From positions 1-39,125 of the forward strand of contig JAFZMO010000056.1 in the NCBI GenBank assembly GCA_017551165.1: a DNA stretch of 39,125 nucleotides, given 5' to 3'. Of this stretch, positions 26,146 to 34,239 are shown piece by piece (the stretch's first letter is position 1; each line of letters starts with the position of its first letter). The DNA is from Lachnospiraceae bacterium (GTDB lineage Bacteria; Bacillota; Clostridia; Lachnospirales; Lachnospiraceae). The notes below the pieces were generated by a model. The model was given only the letters and a program-made list of their open reading frames with translations. It had not been told where the DNA came from and ran no database searches. Both the position numbers and the translations under genes were made by a program.

Positions 26146-26247
26146 CGAAACAGGGGCCTCTCCGGCCGCGTTCCGGCGAGTCTTTTGACGTGTCTTTTGG
26201 CATTGACGGACCGGAGCCTGCGGAGCATTTTCCGACAGGTCTTTCGC

Positions 26248-26276
26248 TTGCGAAAAATGCGCCCGCGTGGTATCAT
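26248..26276 (+). promoter_or_regulatory. Probable sigma-A promoter of pepF
   Basis: TTGCGA (26248-26253), 17-bp spacer, TATCAT (26271-26276). It is divergent from the greA promoter. A small CCCGC/GCGGG hairpin lies in the short leader. The word CATTTTCC (26226-26233) is 15 bp upstream. Confidence 0.6.
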
Positions 26277-26326
26277 AAGTCAGATGCCCGCAACGCGGGT
26301 TGAGACATAGGATCGGAGGAATTATC

Positions 26327-28129
26327 ATGGCTGAACAAGTAAAAGAAAGAAATGAAATAGCGGAGGAATACCTGTGGGATCTCTCGTCGCTTTTCGCGAG
26401 CGACGAGGACTGGGAGAAGGGCTACGCCGAGCTTGAGGCGGACCTCGCCAAAATGTCGGAATTCAGTGGCAGACTGGGCGACAGCGCAGCGGTTGTCGCT
26501 GACATGTACCGCACGCTGTACGACCTGGGAGCACGCCTGGAGGCCGTTCACGGATACTCCTATCAGCGCCGCACCGAGGACACCCGCGCTGCCAAGGCGC
26601 AGAACATGTCGACCAAGGCAGACGCTTTGTATGTGCGCTTCATGGGCGCCGTCTCGTTCGTGGATCCGGAGCTTCTCTCACTTCCCGAGGAGACGCTGGA
26701 GAGCTACCGCAAGTCTCCGGAGCTCGCACCGTACCTCCACACGTTTGAGGACCTTCTGCGTCAGAAGCCGCACACGCTGAGCAAGGAGGAGGAAGCGATC
26801 GTCGCGGCATTTGGCGATATCCGAGGCGCCGGCGGCGATGTTGCCGATATGCTCATGGATGCGGACATGACCTTTGACTCGATCGACAATCCGGAGGATC
26901 CGTCCAAGCCGATCGAGGTTACTCACGCAAACTACATCCAGCTGCAGGAATCGACGGACCGCAACATCCGCAAGGCTTCGTTTGAGAGCCTGTACCGCTC
27001 GTACCGCAAGCACATCAATACCTTCGGCGCGACCTACCTGAACACGCTCAAGGAGAGCACGCTCATGACGAACCTGCGCCACTATTCTTCGGCGCGCGCG
27101 GCTTCGCTGGCGGCTTACAACATCCCCGAGTCCGTGTACGACAGCCTCGTTGAGACCGTGCATGCGTACCTTCCGCAGATGTATCGCTACCTGAGACTGC
27201 GCAAGAAGCTCCTCGGGCTCGATGAGCTTCACTACTACGACATTTACACGCCGATCACGCCGGACTACAACGTGTCCTACACCTACGATGAGGCGAAGGA
27301 ACTGCTGCTCTCGTCTGTGGCACCGCTCGGCGAGCACTACGTTGAGACGGTCCGCAAGGGCCTCGCGACCCGCTGGGTTGACGTATTCCCGAACGCAGGC
27401 AAGCGCTCCGGCGCATACTCGATCGGCTCCTGCAAGACGACGCCTCACATCTCGATGAACTTCACGGGCACGCTCGACTCCGTGTCGACGCTCTGCCATG
27501 AGATGGGCCACTCGATGCACACCTACCTCACGCATGAGAACCAGCCGCCGCAGTACGACGACTACTCGCTCTTCATCGCCGAGGTGGCTTCCACCGTCAA
27601 CGAGAACCTTCTCGCGGAAAATCTTCTCGCGAAGACAACGGACCGCACCGCCCGCCTGTTCCTCATCAACAACCTGCTTGACGGCTTCCGCGGCACGGTG
27701 TTCCGCCAGACGATGTTTGCCGAGTTCGAGCAGATCGCGCATCAGCGCGCACAGAACGGCGAGAGCACATCCCCTGAGGATCTGTGCAACATTTACCGCG
27801 ATCTCATCAAGCTCTACTTCGGCGACGAGATCGTGATCGACGACGAGGTTCAGTACGAGTGGGCGCGCATTCCGCACTTCTACCGCCCGTTCTACGTATA
27901 CCAGTACGCGACCGGCTTCTCGTCGGCAGTCGCTCTCTCCGAGGGCATCCTTCACGAGGGTGAGCCCGCGGTCAAGCGCTACCTCGAGTTCCTCTCGCTC
28001 GGCAACTCGGTCTACCCGCTCGAAGCGCTCGCGCACGGCGGCGTCGACCTCTCCACGCCGGCACCGGTTGCCAAGGCGCTCGACAAGTTCGCCAAGCTTC
28101 TCGACGAGGCAGAGGCGCTGGTCGGCTGA
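26327..28129 (+). CDS. pepF: Oligoendopeptidase F
   Basis: A 600-residue M3B metallopeptidase. The zinc motif HExxH is H391-E-M-G-H395 in LCHEMGHSMHTYL, followed by the distal Glu in FIAEVASTVNEN. N-terminal block EEYLWDLSSLFASDEDWEK and C-terminal ARIPHFYRPFYVYQYATGFSSA are typical of PepF, and length is exact for the family. It cleaves oligopeptides in the cytoplasm. The start at 26327 has GGAGG 7 nt upstream; nine upstream codons are rejected. It is monocistronic, with its own promoter and terminator. The peptide-type ABC importer encoded next door on the other strand would supply substrates. Confidence 0.96.
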   Translation: MAEQVKERNEIAEEYLWDLSSLFASDEDWEKGYAELEADLAKMSEFSGRLGDSAAVVADMYRTLYDLGARLEAVHGYSYQRRTEDTRAAKAQNMSTKADALYVRFMGAVSFVDPELLSLPEETLESYRKSPELAPYLHTFEDLLRQKPHTLSKEEEAIVAAFGDIRGAGGDVADMLMDADMTFDSIDNPEDPSKPIEVTHANYIQLQESTDRNIRKASFESLYRSYRKHINTFGATYLNTLKESTLMTNLRHYSSARAASLAAYNIPESVYDSLVETVHAYLPQMYRYLRLRKKLLGLDELHYYDIYTPITPDYNVSYTYDEAKELLLSSVAPLGEHYVETVRKGLATRWVDVFPNAGKRSGAYSIGSCKTTPHISMNFTGTLDSVSTLCHEMGHSMHTYLTHENQPPQYDDYSLFIAEVASTVNENLLAENLLAKTTDRTARLFLINNLLDGFRGTVFRQTMFAEFEQIAHQRAQNGESTSPEDLCNIYRDLIKLYFGDEIVIDDEVQYEWARIPHFYRPFYVYQYATGFSSAVALSEGILHEGEPAVKRYLEFLSLGNSVYPLEALAHGGVDLSTPAPVAKALDKFAKLLDEAEALVG

Positions 28130-28155
28130 TCCGCAATTGAATTCTTCGGAAAATG

Positions 28156-28191
28156 AAAGGGTGTGTCGTCATCGGCGGCACACCCTTTTTT
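28156..28191 (+). terminator. Rho-independent terminator of pepF
   Basis: AAAGGGTGTG (28156-28165) pairs perfectly with CACACCCTTT (28179-28188), followed by six T (28186-28191). It lies directly after a copy of GGAAAATG (28148-28155). It may also act from the other strand for the importer operon. Confidence 0.9.
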
Positions 28192-28256
28192 CTGCTTTTT
28201 ATTTTTTGATTTTTCTGCTTTATCTCTCCGACTTTGACTATCTCTCTGCGCCTGCT

Positions 28257-30827
28257 TTACTTCCTGCCCTTCTCGCGCTTTCTTGTGCGCATGTGCGACG
28301 AGCGGTCACGGCGGCTCCGCGGCTTCCTGCCTTCGTCGCAGGTCTCCTCGGTCTTCAACACGCGTCCCGCGTTTAGGTAGATCACACGCTTCGCCATGCG
28401 CCGCATGACGGCCTCATCGTGCGTGATGAAGAGATACGTCAGGTTGAACCGGTCGTGGAAGTCCGCAAGCAGCGCCAGCACCTGCTCCTGCACGGTCGCA
28501 TCGAGCGCGGAAACCGGCTCGTCGAGGATCAGGATATCCGGCTTGCCGAGGATCGCCATACCGATGGCGACGCGCTGCCGCTGTCCGCCGGACAGCTCCG
28601 TGATCTTGCGCCCCGCATACTCCTCCGTGAGTCCGACGGCATTGAGCATCGCAAGCGCTTCCTTCGCACGCCCTGCGTTGGCCTCGCGGTACTGCGTGTT
28701 GATCTCCTGCCGGCGCTTTGCCTTCTGCTCCGCTGTGAGCGTGGAGTCGCTCTTCATTTTCCGAAGAGCCTCCTTGCGCTCCTTGATCAACCGGCTTCGG
28801 ATCGGCTCCTCGAGAAGCCACTGCACCGTCTTCGCGCGGTTCAGGCTTCCGTACGGGTCCTGAAACACCATGCCGATGCGGGCCTTCGTCTCGATCGTGC
28901 CGGCCTGCCGCGGGATCAGTCCCGCCAGACAGCGCGCCAGCGTCGTCTTGCCGCTGCCGCTTCGGCCGATGATGCCGAGCACCTCGCCCTCGCGAAGTTC
29001 CATCTCAAAATTCTCAAGGACTTTATTCTCATAATCGAGCGGATTGCGCCCGCGTCTCTTGCCGTAATACACGTGGAGATGCCGCACCCGAAGGATCTCG
29101 GGAGCGTCCTCCGCGCAGTGCATGAGGTCGCGGAAATCCGTTCCGGAGAGCGACTGCAACAGCTGTCTCGTTACCGCTGTCTTCGGCGCCTCAAAGATCT
29201 CTTCGACCGTGCCCTCCTCCGCGATGCATCCGCCGTCCATCACCATCACGCGACGGCAGATCCGTCTCACCACGGCGAGCTCATGCGAGATAAACAAGAC
29301 CGCCATGCCGTGCTTCTTCTGCAATTCGTCAAGCAATGCAAGGATCCCGTCCCGCGTCTCCGCATCGAGCGCGGTCGTCGGCTCGTCGAGGATGAGAAGC
29401 CTCGGCCGCAGCAGCATCGCGATCGCGATCATCACTCTCTGTCTCTGTCCGCCGGAGAGCTCCTTCGGAATGCTCCGCAGGATCCGCTCCGTATCCGTCA
29501 GCTCGACCTCGAGGAGCGCCTCGGTGAGACGCTTTGTCTCTTCCTCCTTGGACAGGCGAACCTCGTTGTGAGTGAGCATTTCCCGCATCTGACGCCCGAT
29601 CGGCATCGTCGGGTTTAAGGACGTCATCGGCTCCTGGAACACCATCGCCATCACGTCGCCGCGCAGAAGCGCAAGCTCCTTCTTCGAGCAGGCAAGCAGG
29701 TTCCGAAGCCCCTTGTCCGTCCGGATCCAAATCTCGCCGGTCACGCCGGCCGTGTCGGGCAGCAGGTCCATCACTGACAGCGCCGTCATGCTCTTGCCGC
29801 TGCCGGACTCGCCCACGATACCGAGCCGCTCGCCGGCATGCAACACGAAATTCACGTCCTTCACAACCGCCTGCAGCGACCCGTCCGCCCGCTCAAAGCC
29901 GACGGCGAGGTTGCGCACGAGAAGAACCGGAGCACCCTCGCTGTCCGCGGGGGACTCGCACTTCCCGTAGCCCGCCTCGGCCAGCTTGCGGCTGATGCGC
30001 GCGCGGATCCGCACGGGATTGCCGGTGTCGCCCTGGTTGCCCGAGTACGCTTCACTTAAGAGCGAGACGCCGAGCACCGCGAGCACGAGGATCATGCCGG
30101 GGAACAGCACCGTCCACGGCGCGCTCCGCAGGTACGACTGGCCCTCGGAGAGCATGCGGCCGATGCTCGCCTTCGGCGGCTGAACGCCGAGACCCAAGTA
30201 GCTCATGCCCGACTCCGCGAGCACAGCGTTGTTGAAGCCGACCGCCATCGTCACGAGAAGCGTGGCGCGGATGTTCGGCAGGATGTGTACAAACAAAATA
30301 CGCGCGTTGGAAACACCGAGAAGCTTCGCGTTGACGACGTAGTCCGACTGCAGCTGCGTGCGGACGTCGCTTCGCACCACGCGGGCGATACTCGGGATGA
30401 AGAGGATTCCGAGCGCGATGACAACATTTTTCTCGGAAGGCCCCAAGACGCCGACGAACACGAGCGCAAGCAAAATGCTCGGGAACGCGAGGAGGCAGTC
30501 GTTGATGCGCATGATGATCGCGTCAAATGTCCCCCCGATGTAGCCGGCGAGCGCTCCGACCAGCGTTCCGAAAATGCCGCCGATCGCCACCGTCATCGCG
30601 CCGATCAGCACGGTGGTCAGCGCCCCGTGCGCCACGCGCGTGTAGACGTCACGGCCGTAGTGGTCCGTGCCGAAGAGATGCTTGAGGGAAGGGGCAAGAT
30701 TTTTCGAGGCGACATCCATGTCGTCCGCCCCGTAAGGCGACAGAAACAAGCCCCCCGCGATCAGCAAGACCGTCAGGAGGAGAAGCGCGCAACCGCAAAC
30801 GAAATTGAACGAGCGCTTCCGTTTCAT
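28257..30827 (-). CDS. Fused permease and two ATPases of a peptide/nickel-type ABC importer
   Basis: An 856-residue fusion of three normally separate subunits. Residues 1-290 are a DppC/OppC-type permease (LFGTDHYGRDVYTRV; the EAA-type loop around LLGVSNARILFVHILPN). Residues about 305-560 are a DppD-like ATPase (GESGSGKS, LSGGQRQR, LLILDEPTTALD). Residues about 580-830 are a DppF-like ATPase (GRSGSGKT, LSGGQRQR, ILILDEPVSALD). All catalytic motifs look intact. DppD-type iron-sulphur Cys motifs at the end of ATPase 1 are absent. The C-terminus is very basic (SRRDRSSHMRTRKREKGRK). The start at 30827 follows AAAGGG; a Met seven codons earlier lacks an SD. It lies 69 bp after the partner permease gene. 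Confidence 0.93.
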   Translation of the reverse strand: MKRKRSFNFVCGCALLLLTVLLIAGGLFLSPYGADDMDVASKNLAPSLKHLFGTDHYGRDVYTRVAHGALTTVLIGAMTVAIGGIFGTLVGALAGYIGGTFDAIIMRINDCLLAFPSILLALVFVGVLGPSEKNVVIALGILFIPSIARVVRSDVRTQLQSDYVVNAKLLGVSNARILFVHILPNIRATLLVTMAVGFNNAVLAESGMSYLGLGVQPPKASIGRMLSEGQSYLRSAPWTVLFPGMILVLAVLGVSLLSEAYSGNQGDTGNPVRIRARISRKLAEAGYGKCESPADSEGAPVLLVRNLAVGFERADGSLQAVVKDVNFVLHAGERLGIVGESGSGKSMTALSVMDLLPDTAGVTGEIWIRTDKGLRNLLACSKKELALLRGDVMAMVFQEPMTSLNPTMPIGRQMREMLTHNEVRLSKEEETKRLTEALLEVELTDTERILRSIPKELSGGQRQRVMIAIAMLLRPRLLILDEPTTALDAETRDGILALLDELQKKHGMAVLFISHELAVVRRICRRVMVMDGGCIAEEGTVEEIFEAPKTAVTRQLLQSLSGTDFRDLMHCAEDAPEILRVRHLHVYYGKRRGRNPLDYENKVLENFEMELREGEVLGIIGRSGSGKTTLARCLAGLIPRQAGTIETKARIGMVFQDPYGSLNRAKTVQWLLEEPIRSRLIKERKEALRKMKSDSTLTAEQKAKRRQEINTQYREANAGRAKEALAMLNAVGLTEEYAGRKITELSGGQRQRVAIGMAILGKPDILILDEPVSALDATVQEQVLALLADFHDRFNLTYLFITHDEAVMRRMAKRVIYLNAGRVLKTEETCDEGRKPRSRRDRSSHMRTRKREKGRK

Positions 30828-30896
30828 GCCAAACCCTTTCCGCAACATTTTCCGAATGATATGTCAGAAAATGCACTTTCTTTCACTTCAAAATCT

Positions 30897-31802
30897 TCAC
30901 TCCGTCTCAGCGCTGGAGTTGACCAGCAACACCACGATGCCGATGTACAGCACGATCGCCTGCACAACGTTGTAGTCGCGGTTCGATATCGATCTTACCA
31001 GCAGACGGCCGAGGCCGTTCACGCCGAAGACCTGCTCCACCACGATACTGCCCGCGATGATCTCCGAGACGATGACGCCGATAAATGTCTTCACGCCGGG
31101 CAGCGCGTTCGGCAACATGTGAAGCATCAGCACCTTGCCCTCCGTGAGGCCCTTGCTCCGCGCCGTGCGCACGTAGTCCTTGCTGCGCTCCGTGAGAAGC
31201 GCGCTCCGCAAAAACCGCACGGTCATCGCCGCCTTCGGGATCGCGATCGCCATCGCCGGGAAGACCAGGTACGAAAGACACGCGCCGAGGCCCTCGTCAT
31301 ACGAGACGAACGCACCGGGCAGGAACGCCTTCATCCACAAGCCAAGGACAACCGAGATCAGCAATCCGAGGAAAAATGCGGGAACCGCCATCATTGTCTG
31401 ATTGATCACGGCGCCGGTCCGGTCGACCGCCGAGCCCGGGAACCGCGCATACAGAAGGCCAAGCGGGAACGCGATCACAAGGATCATCAGAATCGATAAG
31501 CCCGCCAGCAGAAGCGTGTTCGGCAGAACCTGCCACAACAGCTCCGAAACCGGCATCTTGTAGTGCAGCGACTCCCCGAAATCGCCCTTGAACACGCCGC
31601 CGAGCCAGCGCCCGTAGCGCACGAGCATCGGGTCGTTTAAGCCCATCTCCTCCCGCAGCGCCTCCAGCGCCTCCGGCGTCGCATTTGTGCCGAGACGCAT
31701 CATAGCCGGATCGCCGGGAAGGACCTGGAAAGCCAAAAACGTAACAAAAGAGAGCGCAAGCACTGCGATCAGCACGGCTGCGCCTTTTCTGATCCATTTC
31801 AT
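30897..31802 (-). CDS. Peptide/nickel-type ABC permease (DppB/OppB-like)
   Basis: A 301-residue permease with six predicted helices. Family blocks: FLAFQVLPGDPAMMRLG at the N-terminus, LNDPMLVRYGRWLGGVFKGDFGESL in the extracellular loop, RTARSKGLTEGKVLMLHMLPNALPG in the ATPase-contact loop and EQVFGVNGLGRLLV near the end. It would pair with the permease half of the downstream fusion protein. The SD AAAGGAGGG precedes the ATG. No convincing promoter was found in the preceding 680 bp, so it probably depends on transcription through the repeat island from the binding-protein gene. The substrate is inferred from family only. Confidence 0.92.
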   Translation of the reverse strand: MKWIRKGAAVLIAVLALSFVTFLAFQVLPGDPAMMRLGTNATPEALEALREEMGLNDPMLVRYGRWLGGVFKGDFGESLHYKMPVSELLWQVLPNTLLLAGLSILMILVIAFPLGLLYARFPGSAVDRTGAVINQTMMAVPAFFLGLLISVVLGLWMKAFLPGAFVSYDEGLGACLSYLVFPAMAIAIPKAAMTVRFLRSALLTERSKDYVRTARSKGLTEGKVLMLHMLPNALPGVKTFIGVIVSEIIAGSIVVEQVFGVNGLGRLLVRSISNRDYNVVQAIVLYIGIVVLLVNSSAETE

Positions 31803-32007
31803 ACCTGCGCCCTCCTTTCCAATTCATTTTCAATACGGCAGTCCGACCATGCTCCTGAAAGAATAAGGGTAGCTGCGGCGAATTTCCATTTTGCCAAAGT
31901 GCAGGAACCCGGCCGATGTATGAAGCAAGTCTCACAAAGCGGCTGCCGCGCTGATCGCAGGCAAACGCCGGAGCATGTCGGGACAAATAATTTAAATTAA
32001 TACAACA
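31803..32007. other. Gap upstream of the permease gene
   Basis: Together with the repeat island this forms a 681-bp stretch with no gene. The 31803-32007 part shows no ORF with codon preference, no terminator with a T-run and no paired -35/-10 boxes on either strand; an A/T-rich patch lies at 31985-32005. Confidence 0.5.
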
Positions 32008-32073
32008 ACTCGCTTGCCTCACATCCTCCGCTGCCGGGATGCGCCGCATGGGAGCGGGCACGATCCGATTGTC
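32008..32073 (+). repeat. 66-bp direct repeat, copy 1
   Basis: Begins ACTCGCTTGCCTCACATCC and ends CGATCCGATTGTC. It differs from copy 2 at two positions by eye, both near the 3' end (G/A and A/G). Confidence 0.9.
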
Positions 32074-32114
32074 TCGCTATCCGATGCAGGAGTGCACCGC
32101 ATGAGAGCTCGGCG

Positions 32115-32180
32115 ACTCGCTTGCCTCACATCCTCCGCTGCCGGGATGCGCCGCATGGGAACGGGCGCGATCCGATTGTC
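32115..32180 (+). repeat. 66-bp direct repeat, copy 2
   Basis: Same unit as copy 1 with two substitutions, 107 bp further on. The near identity points to recent duplication or gene conversion. Confidence 0.9.
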
Positions 32181-32224
32181 GCAGCGAAGCATGCGGCGAG
32201 ACCTTAGCGAGCGTGAGTGCGAAT

Positions 32225-32275
32225 ATGGTCGCTGCGAGGGTGTTTGAGCGAAGCGAGTTCCGGAGCAGCGACCAT
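32225..32275. repeat. 11-bp inverted repeat in the centre of the island
   Basis: ATGGTCGCTGC (32225-32235) and GCAGCGACCAT (32265-32275) pair perfectly around a 29-nt loop. There is no T-run, so it is more likely an mRNA-stabilising or processing stem than a terminator. Confidence 0.7.
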
Positions 32276-32483
32276 TGCCATGAGCATGAAACGGTCGCTT
32301 AGTTCTCGCACGCCGCGAAGCGAGACAACGGATCGTGCCCGTGCTCACCATGCGGTGCATTCGGTCGCCGCGAAGTGAGGCATCGAGTCGCTCGAGCTCA
32401 CCACCATGCGGTGCACCCTATCTTGGCCGCGAAGCGAGACAACGGATCGTTCCTTTGCTCACCATGCGGCGCACCCTGCAAGA

Positions 32484-34010
32484 TTATTTGAAGTAGACGG
32501 AAGCCATGTCCTGAACGTACACCGGATAGAAGGTGTAGCCGGCGAGCTTCTTGTTGACAGCAACCATCAGGGACGGGCTCTGAATGAACACGGAAGCCGC
32601 GTCGTTCGTGAGGCAGGCCTGAAGCTGGTGGTAGAGATCAACCTTCGCGGAAGTGTCAACGGTGGCCTGAGCCTCCTTGTAGAGGCGGTCGAAGTCATCG
32701 CTCTTGTAGTTGATGAAGTTCTTCGACGATCCGCCGACATAGTACTTCAAAATGTCGCTCGGAGCGAGCTGCGAGTCGAGACCGATGATGGTCGCGTCGC
32801 AGTCATGGCCCTTGTAGACGTCGGAGAGCCAGCTTGCCCACTCGATCTGCTCGATCTTCATGGTGATGCCGACCTTCTTGAGCTGATTCACGAGAACCTC
32901 GGCCGTCTGCACGTGGTACGTGTAGTTCGACGGAACCTTCACGGTGAATGTGAAACCGTCGGCGTAGCCGGCTTCCGCGAGCAGTTGCTTCGCCTTGGCC
33001 TCGTCGTGAGCGTACGTCTTGGCGAGCTCGCCGTCGTAGTAGAGGCCGAACGTCGAGTAAACGCCGCTGCCGATGGCCGTGCCGTATCCGCCGTTGAGCA
33101 TCTGCAGGATCTCGTTCTTGTCAACCGCGTAGTTCACTGCCTGGCGCACGCGAACGTCGTCGAACGGCTTCACTGCATTGTTCAGGAACAGGCCCTGCAC
33201 AAGGCTCATGGAGCCAACCTCGATGTTGAACTGATCCTTGAGCTGCTCCGCCTGGTCGACGGTCAGGTACGGGAAAATGTCGATATTTCCCGCCTGCAGC
33301 TTCAAAAATGCCGCATCGGTGCTCTCCGAGATGGAAAATGTCACCTTCGCCAGGTGAGCCTTCTCCCCGTGGTAATCCTCAAAACGCTCCATGACAAGGC
33401 TGTCCATGGGCTTGTACGACACGAACTTGAACGGGCCCGTGCCGACCGGCGACTTCGCCTGATCCGCATAGTTCTTCGGAACGATGTTGCAGGTGAAATA
33501 CCCGATCAATTCCGTGTTGGGGCTCGAGAGCGTGACCGTGATCACGTCCTTCGCTCCGTCCTTCGAAGCGGAAATGTCGGAAATAACAGAAAACGCAGCG
33601 ACAACCTGAACTTCCGGATCCGGATTTTCCAAGCGTCCTGCGCATCGATTCAACGAATATACCACATCATCCGCCGTAACGGTCTCTCCGTTGTGGAACT
33701 TCACACCGTCGCGCAACACGAAGGTGTATTTCGTTCCGTCCGCCGAGATCTCGTAGCTCTCCGCTACTGCGGGTACCAGTTTGCCATCCTTGTCGGGCTT
33801 AACAAGGCCCTCAAAAATGTTGTACAAGACTTCTCTGGTTCCTGCCGCTACCGCTTTGTGGGGGTCAAGACTGTCCAAATCCTGTGTTATTCCAACAACA
33901 ACCGCTCCACCTTTCAGATTTTCCTCCGGATCCTTCGTACCGCCTTTGCATCCGCAAAGTGCAGTCGCACTGATCAACAGAAGAAGAAAACAAGCAAGAA
34001 ATTTCTTCAT
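32484..34010 (-). CDS. Peptide/nickel-type ABC substrate-binding lipoprotein
   Basis: A 508-residue family 5 solute-binding protein (DppA/OppA-like). The signal peptide ends in the lipobox ALCGC with the lipid-modified Cys at 21. Typical blocks are LDSLDPHKAVAAGTREVLYNIFEGLVKPDKDG, GTKYTFVLRDGVKFHNGETVTADDVVYSLNR and GTGPFKFVSYKPMDSL. It delivers the ligand to the permease encoded downstream. Peptides are the most common ligands of this family, but nickel and sugars are known. The SD AAAGGAG lies 5-6 nt before the ATG, and a TTGCAT-17-TATGAT promoter precedes it. It is separated from the permease gene by the repeat island. Confidence 0.94.
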   Translation of the reverse strand: MKKFLACFLLLLISATALCGCKGGTKDPEENLKGGAVVVGITQDLDSLDPHKAVAAGTREVLYNIFEGLVKPDKDGKLVPAVAESYEISADGTKYTFVLRDGVKFHNGETVTADDVVYSLNRCAGRLENPDPEVQVVAAFSVISDISASKDGAKDVITVTLSSPNTELIGYFTCNIVPKNYADQAKSPVGTGPFKFVSYKPMDSLVMERFEDYHGEKAHLAKVTFSISESTDAAFLKLQAGNIDIFPYLTVDQAEQLKDQFNIEVGSMSLVQGLFLNNAVKPFDDVRVRQAVNYAVDKNEILQMLNGGYGTAIGSGVYSTFGLYYDGELAKTYAHDEAKAKQLLAEAGYADGFTFTVKVPSNYTYHVQTAEVLVNQLKKVGITMKIEQIEWASWLSDVYKGHDCDATIIGLDSQLAPSDILKYYVGGSSKNFINYKSDDFDRLYKEAQATVDTSAKVDLYHQLQACLTNDAASVFIQSPSLMVAVNKKLAGYTFYPVYVQDMASVYFK

Positions 34011-34061
34011 CTTTGCTCCTTTCCCACTTTCCAGTGGAACTTATTTGATTTTTACGCCCCT

Positions 34062-34090
34062 ATCATACACTTCGAGCCCGGAAAATGCAA
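34062..34090 (-). promoter_or_regulatory. Sigma-A promoter of the importer operon
   Basis: Minus strand TTGCAT (34085-34090), 17-bp spacer, TATGAT (34062-34067). The -35 box continues as TTTCCGG, so a CATTTTCC word again overlaps it. Confidence 0.75.
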
Positions 34091-34123
34091 GTCCTTTCCT
34101 TATGCAGGCCATTTTGCGCAGGA

Positions 34124-34152
34124 TTGAATGCGCGGACATTTCATGTTATAAT
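34124..34152 (+). promoter_or_regulatory. Sigma-A promoter of the three-gene surface operon
   Basis: TTGAAT (34124-34129), 17-bp spacer, TATAAT (34147-34152). It is divergent from the importer promoter, whose -35 box lies only 33 bp away. The leader is about 80 nt. Confidence 0.82.
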
Positions 34153-34239
34153 ATAGACTGGACTGTTATCGGGTCCGACAAATCGAAAATGACAGGCGGA
34201 TGTTTCACGCCCCTGTCATGGAATATGAGAGGAAATACC

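Larger units (their letters stand above)
32008..32479. repeat. Island of direct and inverted repeats inside the importer operon
   Basis: The stretch contains two direct 66-bp copies (32008-32073, 32115-32180), plus inverted partners of them: 32044-32078 matches the reverse of 32319-32355 and, less well, of 32433-32469; 32092-32129 matches the reverse of 32376-32416. The outer half therefore folds back on the inner half with interruptions. Words such as GCGAAGCGAG and ACCATGCGGTGCA recur. Open frames across it are artefacts. It resembles a composite intergenic repeat (REP/BIME-like) rather than an insertion sequence; no transposase is present. Confidence 0.85.

Noticed and set aside
30285-31499. 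Long plus-strand open frame across the importer genes
   Set aside because: Antisense to conserved permease sequences with intact family motifs; biased composition.
32008-32479. Insertion sequence remnant
   Set aside because: No transposase fragment and no target-site duplication were seen; the open frames in it are low-complexity artefacts.
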